A stretch of 64,000 nucleotides of DNA from Xanthomonas sp. DAR 35659. GTDB taxonomy: Bacteria > Pseudomonadota > Gammaproteobacteria > Xanthomonadales > Xanthomonadaceae. The position numbers and the translations under genes are program-made. The DNA lies in assembly GCF_041242975.1 (NCBI RefSeq), contig NZ_CP162488.1, forward strand, positions 124,001 through 188,000. The letters run 5' to 3'. Shown one piece after another: positions 1-7,064 of the stretch; the stretch's first letter is position 1; each line of letters begins with the position of its first letter. Under the pieces are notes generated by a model that worked only from the letters and a program-made list of their open reading frames with translations, had not been told where the DNA came from and ran no database searches.

Positions 1-827
1 TTGCGCTGGGCGAAGTCGGCCGCGCCGATGTCGTTGACCTTGGGCCGGATCACGATGTCCGCGCGCGCCAGTTCCTGCTGGCCCAGGCGCTGGCCCATGA
101 TCGCGATCGACTGATTGACGGTGCCGAGCATGCTGCCCGGGTTCTTGCCGGTGGCCTTGCTGGAGATGTCCACCGCGACCACGAAATCGGCGCCGAGCTG
201 GCGCGCGGCGTCCACCGGCACCGGGCTGACCACGCCGCCGTCCACGTAATGGAACTTGCCGATGGCCACCGGTTCGAACACCCCGGGAATGCTGCTGGAG
301 GCGCGCACCGCCTGGCCGGCGTTGCCGCGCACGAACACGGTGCGCTCGCCGTCCTCCAGGCGCGTGGACACCGCGGCGAAGGGCTTGGCGAGCTTCTCGA
401 TCGGCTTGCCCTTGAGCTGGGCGTTGACGTAGTCCTGCAATGCCTGGCCCTGCACCAGGCCACCGGAGAACAGGCGCATGTCGCGAATGCTGCTTTCGTC
501 CAGCGCCACCGCGGCCTGCTGCATCTGGAACGCATCCATGCCGCTGGCGTACAGCGCGCCGACCACGCTGCCGGCGCTGGTGCCGGACACCACCACCGGC
601 TCCAGGCCGTTGGCCTGCAGCATCTTGATCACGCCGATATGGGCGAAGCCCTTGGCCGCGCCGCCGCCCAGGGCGATGCCGATGCGCAGCGGCTTGGCCG
701 CCGCGGCCGGCGCCAGGCCGGTCACCACGGGCGCCGGCGGCGCCGGCTTGGGCTCGCCGCCGCATGCAGCGAGCAAGCCGAATAGGGACAGGGACAGGAA
801 CAGGCGCGGGGAACGGGAGGCGGTCAT
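1..827 (-). CDS. Patatin-like phospholipase lipoprotein (RssA-like), C-terminus off window
   Basis: Predicted lipid acyl hydrolase anchored in the envelope as a lipoprotein. The start is the ATG at 825-827. The first ~20 residues are a signal peptide ending in a lipobox (LLAAC). Then come the patatin oxyanion-loop motif GGGAAKG, the nucleophile elbow GTSAG, and the DGG of the Ser-Asp dyad (YVDGG). These motifs and the order of the blocks match bacterial RssA/YlbK-type patatins. The physiological substrate cannot be read from sequence. The reading frame is open to base 1, so the C-terminal part is missing. It lies on the same strand as the downstream-numbered anti-sigma gene, about 110 bp away, and no shared operon signal is evident. 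Confidence 0.85.
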   Translation of the reverse strand, partial: MTASRSPRLFLSLSLFGLLAACGGEPKPAPPAPVVTGLAPAAAAKPLRIGIALGGGAAKGFAHIGVIKMLQANGLEPVVVSGTSAGSVVGALYASGMDAFQMQQAAVALDESSIRDMRLFSGGLVQGQALQDYVNAQLKGKPIEKLAKPFAAVSTRLEDGERTVFVRGNAGQAVRASSSIPGVFEPVAIGKFHYVDGGVVSPVPVDAARQLGADFVVAVDISSKATGKNPGSMLGTVNQSIAIMGQRLGQQELARADIVIRPKVNDIGAADFAQR

Positions 828-936
828 GGGTGCGGCGTCGTGGAAGGAGAGGGCGGAGCCGGCGCGAGCATACCGGGATCGGCCTGCACCGCCCACGACC
901 GGAGGTCATGCCGACCGGCGCACGCGCCGTCGCCGG

Positions 937-1578
937 CTACCAGCGCAGCAGCCGCGGACCGAGCGCGGCGCCGAGCAGGGTCGGCAGGGCCAGCCCCAGC
1001 ACGTACCACAGCGCCCAGAACGGCGCCGCCATCTCCGGGCAGTGCAGGCAATAGGCCATCGTCGCCAGCGCGCCGCCCAGCAGCCCGCCGGCGGCGCCGG
1101 CCGCGCGCAGGCGGGTCGGCGCCAGGCCGCGCAAGGCCCAGAACACGCTGGCGAAGGTCGGGACCGACAGCAACGCGATGTTGAACGGGCAGCTGTGCCA
1201 ACTCTGCCCCAGCAGCAACGGCAGGCGCAGTTCCGCCGGCGCCGTCCACAGGACCGCGATGGCGGCGAGCCACACCGCCACGACCGGGCCACCGATCGCG
1301 ATGGCCGCGGCGCCGACCCTCCGGCCCGGCGTCGCCAGGCGCCAGGTGACCACGCCGGCACCGGCGGCCAGGCAGGCGGCGAAACCCAGCTTGGCCCAGA
1401 ATGCCGGCTGGCCGGCGGCGGCGGCCAGATCCGGGCGAATGCCGAACACCGCGCCCATCAGCAGCAGCGCTCCCAGCAGTCCGCACGGCAGCGCCAGCGC
1501 GAAGCGCCGCGCGGAGGCGTGCCGGTCCACCTGCAGCGGCTCGCGCGCGAGCAGCGCGATCAGTTCTTCGGTCTTCAT
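937..1578 (-). CDS. nrsF: NrsF-family (DUF1109) membrane anti-sigma factor
   Basis: Predicted inner-membrane anti-sigma factor of 213 residues. A short cytoplasmic N-terminus (MKTEELIALL) is followed by about six hydrophobic segments, the layout of the DUF1109/NrsF family. Cys130 (in HSCPFN) and Cys177/Cys180 (in YCLHC) sit where Caulobacter NrsF has the cysteines proposed to sense metal stress, from memory near 131 and 181. The start is the ATG at 1576-1578, which overlaps the end of the upstream sigma gene by 4 bp, so the two are co-translated. Inferred role: hold the ECF sigma at the membrane and release it when thiols meet toxic metal, switching on the bufferin operons next door. Confidence 0.9.
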   Translation of the reverse strand: MKTEELIALLAREPLQVDRHASARRFALALPCGLLGALLLMGAVFGIRPDLAAAAGQPAFWAKLGFAACLAAGAGVVTWRLATPGRRVGAAAIAIGGPVVAVWLAAIAVLWTAPAELRLPLLLGQSWHSCPFNIALLSVPTFASVFWALRGLAPTRLRAAGAAGGLLGGALATMAYCLHCPEMAAPFWALWYVLGLALPTLLGAALGPRLLRW

Positions 1579-2138
1579 GTCGCACTCCTGATCTTCAGCG
1601 CCAGCGCCTTGAGTCCGCGATGCACGCCGACCTTGACCGCCGATTCGGACATGCCGGTCAACCTGGCGGTCTCGCTGACCGACAGGCCTTGCAGTTTCAC
1701 GTGCACGATCGGCAGGCGGTGCCGGTCCGGCAATTGCTCCAGCAGCCGGCCGATCTCGTGGCGGGCGTGGGCCGGGGCGTCGTCCACGTACGCGAACAGC
1801 TCGGTGGCGGCGTCCAGCGGTAAGGGGGGCGGCCCCTTGCGTGCGTGCGCCCGGTAGAAGTCCAGCAGCTTGTAGCGGGCGACCGCATACACCCATGCGG
1901 TCAGCGGTTCGCCGCGGCGATAGGTGTGGCGGCTGTTGTGGATGGCCAGCAGGGTCTCTTGCAAGATGTCCTCGACGTCGTCCGGTGCCTGGCTCAGGCG
2001 TCGGCGCAGGAAGCCGCGCAGGTGCGCGCTGAGTTCGTCCAGGAACGTGCGATAGCCGCGCGCGTCGCCGTCCAGGCCGGCCACGAATAGAAGATGCAGG
2101 CGCGCTTCCACCGCCTGCAGCGCGTCCAGGCGGCTCAT
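1575..2138 (-). CDS. ECF RNA polymerase sigma factor (SigF-like)
   Basis: A 187-residue extracytoplasmic-function sigma factor. Region 2 carries DDVEDILQETLLAIHN (core binding and -10 recognition). Region 4 carries the helix-turn-helix GLSVSETARLTGMSESAVKV, which reads the -35. It overlaps the NrsF-type anti-sigma gene by 4 bp (ATGA). Together with the adjacent bufA/bufB/bufC genes this is the gene set of the Caulobacter sigma-F regulon. The published sigma-F consensus (GTAACC-N16-CGAA) is present upstream of this gene on the minus strand and in front of both bufA genes, so autoregulation is likely. The start is the ATG at 2136-2138. Confidence 0.93.
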   Translation of the reverse strand: MSRLDALQAVEARLHLLFVAGLDGDARGYRTFLDELSAHLRGFLRRRLSQAPDDVEDILQETLLAIHNSRHTYRRGEPLTAWVYAVARYKLLDFYRAHARKGPPPLPLDAATELFAYVDDAPAHARHEIGRLLEQLPDRHRLPIVHVKLQGLSVSETARLTGMSESAVKVGVHRGLKALALKIRSAT

Positions 2139-2486
2139 CGCGCCCTGCCGCCGGCGGCAGGGCCGGGCGCATGGCGGGAAGCACGGATGGGCATGCGCTG
2201 CGCTCCAAGGCGGCCGGGCGGTCGCCGGACCACCACGATACGCCCGCGCTGGCCTGCCCGCAGGCCCCGCATCCCGCGCCCAGCGGCCGCCGCCACGGTC
2301 GCGGCAACGTCTGGCGCCAGCGCCAGGCAGGCAACGCCCAGACCAACCGGTGCCGGCCGAGCGAGGCCGGCGCGCGGGCCCGCCGCCACGACGGAGGGTG
2401 GCGCAGGCGCAGGCGTTCCGGGCGCGGCGGTTCCCCCTGTCTGGCGATTCACTGCTGTTTCCGGTCGGTGGTCATTGCGACGGTAG
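2139..2486 (-). other. ~350-bp leader between the ECF promoter and the sigma gene
   Basis: If the minus-strand promoter at 2487-2513 is used, the sigma mRNA has a leader of roughly 340 nt. Right after the predicted start site is a mini-ORF of 8 codons (2449-2475, MTTDRKQQ). One longer open frame starts near a GTG at about 2451 and ends in an ATGA overlap with the sigma start codon (stop at 2135-2137). Its Ala/Pro/Arg-rich product resembles no family I know and may be a by-product of high GC. No firm gene is called here. Confidence 0.35.
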
Positions 2487-2513
2487 TTCGCCGGAGTCGC
2501 GCCGGCGGTTACA
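2487..2513 (-). promoter_or_regulatory. ECF (sigma-F type) promoter driving sigma/nrsF
   Basis: On the minus strand: TGTAACC (2513-2507), exactly 16 bp, then CGAA (2490-2487). This is the same box pair and spacing as the two plus-strand copies before bufA1 and bufA2. It points toward the sigma gene, so it predicts positive autoregulation. Confidence 0.8.
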
Positions 2514-2546
2514 ACCGCCACGCGCTTTTTTCGATCGGCGCGCGGC

Positions 2547-2573
2547 TGTAACCGCGGCGGCGCTTGTGGCGAA
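2547..2573 (+). promoter_or_regulatory. ECF (sigma-F type) promoter of the bufA1 operon
   Basis: TGTAACC at 2547-2553, a 16-bp spacer, and CGAA at 2570-2573, about 75 bp before the bufA1 start codon. The spacer (GCGGCGGCGCTTGTGG) differs by one base from the spacer before bufA2, so the two promoters are near-duplicates. Confidence 0.85.
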
Positions 2574-2647
2574 TGCTGGGAGGATCCGGCCGCACCGCGG
2601 TCGCGATCCGGTTGCTTCCCTTCGATCCCTGCCACAGGAGCAGTCCC

Positions 2648-2935
2648 ATGAAGAGCCACAACGCCGCCTCGCTCGCCCTGACCCTGGCCGCCCTCGTCGC
2701 CGGCGCGGCGATGGCGCAGTCCGCGGACCCGCATGCCCCGCCCAAGCCGATGGAGAAGTGCTACGGCATCGCCAAGGCCGGCCAGAACGATTGCAAGGCC
2801 GGCGCCGGCACCAGCTGCGCGGGCACGTCCAAGCGCGACTACCAGGGCAACGCCTGGAAGAACGTGCCGGCGGGCACCTGTGTCGGCATCAAGACGCCGA
2901 AGGGCCACGGCACGCTCGCTCCGGTCGGTGCCTGA
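2648..2935 (+). CDS. bufA1: BufA1-type bufferin precursor (DUF2282)
   Basis: A 95-residue exported precursor peptide. Residues 1-23 form a signal peptide ending AMAQ. The mature part begins acidic/Pro-rich and carries the four-cysteine core of DUF2282 proteins: Cys38 (EKCYG), Cys49 (NDC), Cys57 (SC) and Cys78 (GTC). In the studied Caulobacter homologue an MNIO enzyme turns core cysteines into thiooxazoles and the product binds copper in the periplasm. The same role is inferred here. An AGGAG ribosome site lies just before the ATG at 2648, which is why the longer upstream frame was not used. It heads the operon with bufB, bufC and a DoxX gene. Confidence 0.92.
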   Translation: MKSHNAASLALTLAALVAGAAMAQSADPHAPPKPMEKCYGIAKAGQNDCKAGAGTSCAGTSKRDYQGNAWKNVPAGTCVGIKTPKGHGTLAPVGA

Positions 2936-2951
2936 GCGCGGCGCCGCGGCC

Positions 2952-3794
2952 ATGCAGCTCGGCGCCGGCATCGGCCTGAAGCCGCAGCACTACGCGCAGG
3001 CGTTGGACTGCCCTGCGCCGGGACTGTGGTTCGAGGTGCATCCGGAGAACTACCTGGTCCAGGGCGGCCCGCGCCTGGCCTGGCTGGAGACGATCGCCGC
3101 GCGCCATCCGCTGGCGCTGCACGGCGTGTCGCTGTCGCTGGCGGCCGATGCCGATCCGGATGCGCTGCACCTGCGCCGCCTGGCCGCGCTCGCCGAGCGG
3201 GTCCGGCCGTGGCAGGTGTCCGAGCACCTGGCCTGGTCGGCCTGGCGCGGCCGCTACCATCCGGACCTGCTGCCGATCCCGCGCAGCGCCGCGGCGCTGG
3301 CGCGCGTCGTCGCCAACGTGCAGAAGGCGCAGGACGCGCTGGGACGCACACTCGCGATCGAGAACCCGAGCCACTACCTGGCCTTGCCCGGGCATGCGTG
3401 GAGCGAACCCGACTTCCTGGCCGAACTGGTACGCCGCAGCGGCTGCCGGCTGCTGCTGGACCTCAACAACGTACACGTCAGCGCGCACAACCTGGGCTAC
3501 GACGCCCATGCCTACCTGGACGCGTTCCCCGCCGACGCGGTGGTGGAAATCCACCTGGCCGGGCACGCCGAGGACGCGGTGGACGGCCAGGCGTTGTTGA
3601 TCGATTCGCACGATGCGCCGGTGCACGACGCGGTATGGGCGCTGTATGCGGACTTCCTGGAGAAGGCCGGACCGCGGCCGACGCTGATCGAGCGCGACGA
3701 CAAGCTGCCCGACTTCGCCGTGCTGCTGCGCGAGCGCGAGCGCGCGCAGCGGCTGCTGGAGCGCGCCGCCATCGACCGGCGCGCGTGCGCATGA
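2952..3794 (+). CDS. bufB: MNIO-family bufferin maturase (DUF692), copy 1
   Basis: Multinuclear non-haem iron oxidase of 280 residues with a TIM-barrel fold typical of DUF692. Conserved blocks are visible in order: EVHPENYL, LHGVSLSL, SEHLAWS, IENPSHYL, LDLNNVHVSAHN, EIHLAGH and DSHDAPVHD. These His, Asp, Asn and Glu residues are the metal-ligand motifs of the family. It is predicted to modify cysteines of the adjacent BufA1. The ATG at 2952 starts 16 bp after bufA1; a GTG at 2928 in frame would overlap bufA1 and is the alternative. The stop overlaps the next start (ATGA), coupling it to bufC, its expected partner. Confidence 0.93.
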   Translation: MQLGAGIGLKPQHYAQALDCPAPGLWFEVHPENYLVQGGPRLAWLETIAARHPLALHGVSLSLAADADPDALHLRRLAALAERVRPWQVSEHLAWSAWRGRYHPDLLPIPRSAAALARVVANVQKAQDALGRTLAIENPSHYLALPGHAWSEPDFLAELVRRSGCRLLLDLNNVHVSAHNLGYDAHAYLDAFPADAVVEIHLAGHAEDAVDGQALLIDSHDAPVHDAVWALYADFLEKAGPRPTLIERDDKLPDFAVLLRERERAQRLLERAAIDRRACA

Positions 3795-4555
3795 GCGCGC
3801 TGACGCACTTCCAGGACGCATTCGTCCGTGCGCTGTACGCCGATGACGACGCCGGCGGACTGGTCGCGCAACCGGGATTGCGCATCCATCGCAACAGCGT
3901 GCTGCGCGCCTGCGTCGATGCGCTGCAAGCGAACTTTCCGAGCGTGCAACGGCTGGTGGGAGCGGCATGGTTCGAGGCGACGGCGCGCGCCTACGCTCGG
4001 CGCTGTCCCCCGGACGACGTGCGCCTGCTGCACTACGGCGGCGACTTCGATGCGTTCCTCGCCGCGCTCCCCGAGGCCGGGCAGCTGCCCTACCTGCCGG
4101 GGGTGGCGCAACTGGATCGCAGCTGGCGCGAGGCGCATGTCGCAGCCGATGCCGCCGTCCTCGATCCGCAGTCCGTGGCCGCCTTGCCGCCCGAACACCT
4201 GGCGGGCGCGCGCCTGGCTCTGCATCCGAGCGCGCGTTGGCACTGGTTCGCCGGGCTGCCGGTGTATTCGATCTGGTGCGCGCAGCGCGACGCGGTATCC
4301 GTGCCCGACGACCTGGCCTGGGCCGGCGAGGGCGCACTGCTGCTGCGACGCGACGGCCAGGTGCGCTGGCAGGCGCTGGACCGGGGCGGCTGCGTGCTGC
4401 TGGAGGCCTGCCAGCGCGGGGCCACGCTGCAGGACGCGGCGGCGCAGGCGCAGCAGGCCGATCCCGCGTTCGCACTGGCCGACACGTTTGCGGCGTTGCT
4501 GAGCAGCGGCGCGTTCCGTTCCCTCACCCCTGCTTCCATGCAAGGACGTCCATGA
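3791..4555 (+). CDS. bufC: BufC/HvfC-type maturation partner (DUF2063), copy 1
   Basis: A 254-residue partner protein of the MNIO enzyme. The N-terminal DUF2063 domain shows the family pattern [35 protein letters not shown], then Y(L)[10 protein letters not shown]. Known partners recruit the precursor peptide to the MNIO enzyme. The C-terminal half is a less conserved domain. It overlaps bufB by 4 bp upstream and the DoxX gene by 4 bp downstream, so the chain is translationally coupled. It shares its family and layout, but not close identity, with the second copy at 6272-7009, so the two cassettes are not a recent duplication. Confidence 0.9.
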   Translation: MSALTHFQDAFVRALYADDDAGGLVAQPGLRIHRNSVLRACVDALQANFPSVQRLVGAAWFEATARAYARRCPPDDVRLLHYGGDFDAFLAALPEAGQLPYLPGVAQLDRSWREAHVAADAAVLDPQSVAALPPEHLAGARLALHPSARWHWFAGLPVYSIWCAQRDAVSVPDDLAWAGEGALLLRRDGQVRWQALDRGGCVLLEACQRGATLQDAAAQAQQADPAFALADTFAALLSSGAFRSLTPASMQGRP

Positions 4556-5010
4556 CCTCCATCCTCCCTCCGCATGGCCTGCGCGCGCGCTGGAACCGCC
4601 TGGCCGGCGCCGCCTCGCAGGCGATCGGCCATTCCGCGCTGGCGTTGCTGTTCCGGCTGTCGATCGCCGCGATCTTCTTCCTGTCCGGACGCACCAAGGT
4701 CAGCGGCGTGCTGACCATCACCGACAGCACCTATGCGCTGTTCCGCGAGGACTACCGCGTGCCGCTGCTTGCGCCGGAACTGGCCGCGCACCTGGCCGCC
4801 TACGCGGAGCACCTGTTCCCGCTGCTGCTGGTGCTGGGCCTGTGCACGCGGCTGTCGGCGCTGGCCCTGCTGGGCATGACCGCGGTGATCGAAATCTTCG
4901 TCTATCCCGATGCCTGGCCCACGCACTTGAGCTGGGCCGCGCTGCTGGCGTACCTGCTGCTGCGCGGCGCCGGCCGCCTGTCGCTGGACCGGTTGCTGCG
5001 CATCGCATGA
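4552..5010 (+). CDS. DoxX-family membrane protein of the bufferin operon
   Basis: A 152-residue integral membrane protein with four predicted helices. Segments include [45 protein letters not shown] and [12 protein letters not shown]. The RTKVSG motif after the first helix and the Pro-rich loop are typical of DoxX proteins, which occur beside DUF692/DUF2063 genes in many proteobacteria. It is the last gene of the bufA1 operon and overlaps bufC by 4 bp (ATGA). Its biochemical role is not established; a part in membrane redox or in energising the pathway is inference only. The second cassette lacks a DoxX gene. Confidence 0.88.
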   Translation: MTSILPPHGLRARWNRLAGAASQAIGHSALALLFRLSIAAIFFLSGRTKVSGVLTITDSTYALFREDYRVPLLAPELAAHLAAYAEHLFPLLLVLGLCTRLSALALLGMTAVIEIFVYPDAWPTHLSWAALLAYLLLRGAGRLSLDRLLRIA

Positions 5011-5024
5011 CGGTCGCATCGCGC

Positions 5025-5051
5025 TGTAACCGCGGCGGCGCTTGCGGCGAA
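5025..5051 (+). promoter_or_regulatory. ECF (sigma-F type) promoter of the bufA2 operon
   Basis: TGTAACC at 5025-5031, a 16-bp spacer, and CGAA at 5048-5051, ending 45 bp before the bufA2 start. The preceding bases and the spacer almost match the bufA1 promoter (CTGTAACCGCGGCGGCGCTT is shared). It lies 14 bp after the DoxX stop, so the second cassette can be transcribed alone or by read-through. Confidence 0.85.
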
Positions 5052-5096
5052 GTACCTGCTGCCATTCCGGCATGCGTCCATCCTCGAGGAATCTCC

Positions 5097-5372
5097 ATGA
5101 TCGCCAACCATCCCGTTACCGGCTTCGCCGCCACCGCCGCCCTGCTCGCCATCGCCGCCGCGAGCGTTCCGGTCACCGCCAGCGCCGCCGCCAAGGGCGA
5201 TGCCAAGCTCGTCGCCTGCTATGGCATCAACAGCTGCAAGGGCCAGTCCGATTGCAAATCCGGCAGCCACGAGTGCAAGGGCCAGAACGCGTGCAAGGGC
5301 CAGGGCTTCAAGGAGGTGACGGTGAAGCAGTGCACCTCGGCCGGCGGCTCGCCGACCGCGCCCGCCGCCTGA
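5097..5372 (+). CDS. bufA2: BufA2-type bufferin precursor, six cysteines
   Basis: A 91-residue precursor peptide. It has a signal peptide to about residue 31 (ASAAA), then a Lys/Gly/Cys-rich core. Cysteines are at 41, 47, 53, 60, 66 and 79, mostly spaced by CKGQ-type steps (CYGINSCKGQ, ECKGQNACKGQG). This is the second bufferin class, with denser cysteines than the BufA1 peptide upstream. GAGGA stands 7 bp before the ATG at 5097. The gene is preceded by its own ECF promoter and followed by its own MNIO/DUF2063 pair. Inferred role: a periplasmic thiooxazole peptide that buffers copper or another thiophilic metal. Confidence 0.9.
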   Translation: MIANHPVTGFAATAALLAIAAASVPVTASAAAKGDAKLVACYGINSCKGQSDCKSGSHECKGQNACKGQGFKEVTVKQCTSAGGSPTAPAA

Positions 5373-5438
5373 CGCGGCGCCCTGTTCCGGCCGGTGCCGC
5401 GCGCCCCGGTCGGGACGACGAACGAGACTCTGCAGCGG

Positions 5439-6275
5439 ATGGACACGATCGCGCCTTTCCACGGTTTCGGGCTGGGCCTGCGCCCGCCGCACTATCCGCG
5501 CTATCTGGAGGAGCCGCCCGCGCTGGATTTCGTCGAGGCGATTTCGGAGAACTTCATGGTGTCCGGCGGCCGCCCGCTGCACGTGCTGGACCGGGTGCGC
5601 GAGCGTTACCCGGTGGCGCTGCACGGCGTGTCGATGTCGCTGGGCTCGGCCGATGGGCTTGACCGCGACTATCTGCTGCGGCTCAAGCGCCTCGCGCGAC
5701 GCGTGCGTCCGTTGTGGGTGTCCGATCACCTCAGTTGGAGCGCGGTCGGCGGGTTCAACACGCACGATCTGCTGCCGCTGCCCTACGACGGCGAAGCGCT
5801 GGACGTCGTCTGCGCCAACATCGCCCATGCCCAGGATGTGCTGGAGCGGCCATTGCTGCTCGAAAATCCGTCCACCTACCTGGCCTTCGCAGGCGCCACC
5901 ATGAGCGAAGCCGCATTCCTGCGCGAGGTGTGCACGCGCACCGGCTGCTATCTGCTGCTCGACGTCAATAACGTCTATGTCAGCGCGGTCAACCACGGCG
6001 CCGATCCGCAGGCCTATCTGGATGGGTTGCCGTGGGAGCGCGTACGCCAGGTGCATCTGGCCGGGCATAGCCAGGGCCGCGAGCTGCTGATCGATACCCA
6101 CGCCCAACCGATCTGCGATCCGGTGTGGGCGCTGTACGCGGCGGTATGCCGGCGCATCGGCCCGATGGCGAGCATGATCGAGCGCGACGACCGGATTCCG
6201 CCGCTGGCCGAATTGCTGGACGAACTGGACATCGCACGCGGCATCGCCGCCGGCGCGGTGCGCGCGGCCGCATGA
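5439..6275 (+). CDS. bufB: MNIO-family bufferin maturase (DUF692), copy 2
   Basis: A 278-residue DUF692 enzyme. The family blocks are intact: GLGLRPPHY, EAISENFMVSGG, LHGVSMSLGS, SDHLSWS, LLENPSTYL, LDVNNVYVSAVNHG, VHLAGHSQG and DTHAQPI. It differs clearly from copy 1 (for example SENFM against PENYL), so it is probably a dedicated maturase for the six-cysteine BufA2. The ATG at 5439 is used; a GTG at 5394 would add 15 residues that lack similarity to the family's N-terminus. Its stop overlaps the next gene's start by 4 bp. Confidence 0.92.
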   Translation: MDTIAPFHGFGLGLRPPHYPRYLEEPPALDFVEAISENFMVSGGRPLHVLDRVRERYPVALHGVSMSLGSADGLDRDYLLRLKRLARRVRPLWVSDHLSWSAVGGFNTHDLLPLPYDGEALDVVCANIAHAQDVLERPLLLENPSTYLAFAGATMSEAAFLREVCTRTGCYLLLDVNNVYVSAVNHGADPQAYLDGLPWERVRQVHLAGHSQGRELLIDTHAQPICDPVWALYAAVCRRIGPMASMIERDDRIPPLAELLDELDIARGIAAGAVRAAA

Positions 6276-7009
6276 GCCTGCTGGCGTTGCAGCGTCGCTT
6301 CTCGGGTTGGCTGCGCGACCCCGCGGCCGATGCGGATGCCTGCCTGGACACGCGCCAGCGTGCCGGCCTGCGCGTGTATCGGCACGCCTACCGCGCGCAG
6401 CTCGGCGACGCGTTGCGCGACACCTACGCCATCACTTTGGCCTGGCTGGGCGACGCCGCGTTCGACGCGGCCGCGGCCGGCTACGTGGCGCAGCATCCCC
6501 CGTCGGCCTGGAACATCGGCGCCTACGGCGACCGGTTCGGTGCCTACCTTGGCAGATGCCATCCCGAGCGGCCGGAGATCGAGGACCTGGCCTGGCTCGA
6601 CCTGGCCTTGCGCCGCTGTTTCGATGGGGTCGACGCAGCGCCGGTGACATTCACGACATTGACTGGCCTGGACTGGGAGCAGGCGCGCCTGCGCTTCGTG
6701 CCGACGCTGCGCAGCCGACGGATGCGCAGCAACGCCGCCGCGATCTGGCGCGCGCTGTCCGAAGCGCTCAAGCCGCCGGCCGCAGTGCGGTTGCCGGCGG
6801 CGACGGTGATCCGGGTCTGGCGCAAGGGCTTGTCGCCCTGTTTCCAGAGCATGCTGCCGTTGGAGGCGCGCATGCTGCGCGACGCGCGTGCCGGACTGGC
6901 GTTCGGTGCGCTGTGCCGGCACGCGCCCAGCGACGATCCGGCCGTCGTCGGGCGGGTGCTGGAGCAGTGGTTGCGCGACGAACTGCTGGCGGCGGTCGTC
7001 CCGGGATAG
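6272..7009 (+). CDS. bufC: BufC/HvfC-type maturation partner (DUF2063), copy 2
   Basis: A 245-residue protein with an N-terminal DUF2063 domain (LLALQRRFSGWL, LRVYRHAYRAQLGDALRDTY, WLGDAAFDAAAAGY, WNIGAYGDRFGAYL). It is the expected recruiter for the second MNIO enzyme, with which it overlaps by 4 bp. Downstream is a 13-bp perfect stem-loop and then a convergent gene, so this closes the second bufferin operon. Confidence 0.88.
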   Translation: MSLLALQRRFSGWLRDPAADADACLDTRQRAGLRVYRHAYRAQLGDALRDTYAITLAWLGDAAFDAAAAGYVAQHPPSAWNIGAYGDRFGAYLGRCHPERPEIEDLAWLDLALRRCFDGVDAAPVTFTTLTGLDWEQARLRFVPTLRSRRMRSNAAAIWRALSEALKPPAAVRLPAATVIRVWRKGLSPCFQSMLPLEARMLRDARAGLAFGALCRHAPSDDPAVVGRVLEQWLRDELLAAVVPG

Positions 7010-7028
7010 GCGGCGTTCGCGCCGCATA

Positions 7029-7058
7029 CCCGTGCCGCCGCGAGCGCGGCGGCACGGG
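7029..7058. terminator. 13-bp stem-loop between convergent genes
   Basis: CCCGTGCCGCCGC, loop GAGC, then the exact complement. It sits between the bufC stop (7009, plus) and the end of the AIM24 gene (7065, minus), so it may serve both strands. No U-tract follows on either side, so efficiency as an intrinsic terminator is uncertain. Confidence 0.6.
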
Positions 7059-7064
7059 GTGGCC

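Noticed and set aside
937..2346. Long minus-strand frame read through sigma and anti-sigma genes
   Set aside because: It contains the NrsF protein only from residue MKTEELIALL on. The upstream part is out of frame with the sigma factor and Arg/Pro-rich, an artefact of high GC.
3512..4543. Long antisense frames over bufC and elsewhere
   Set aside because: They lie opposite genes with clear protein families, and their products are rich in Arg, Ala, Pro and Gln without any motif.
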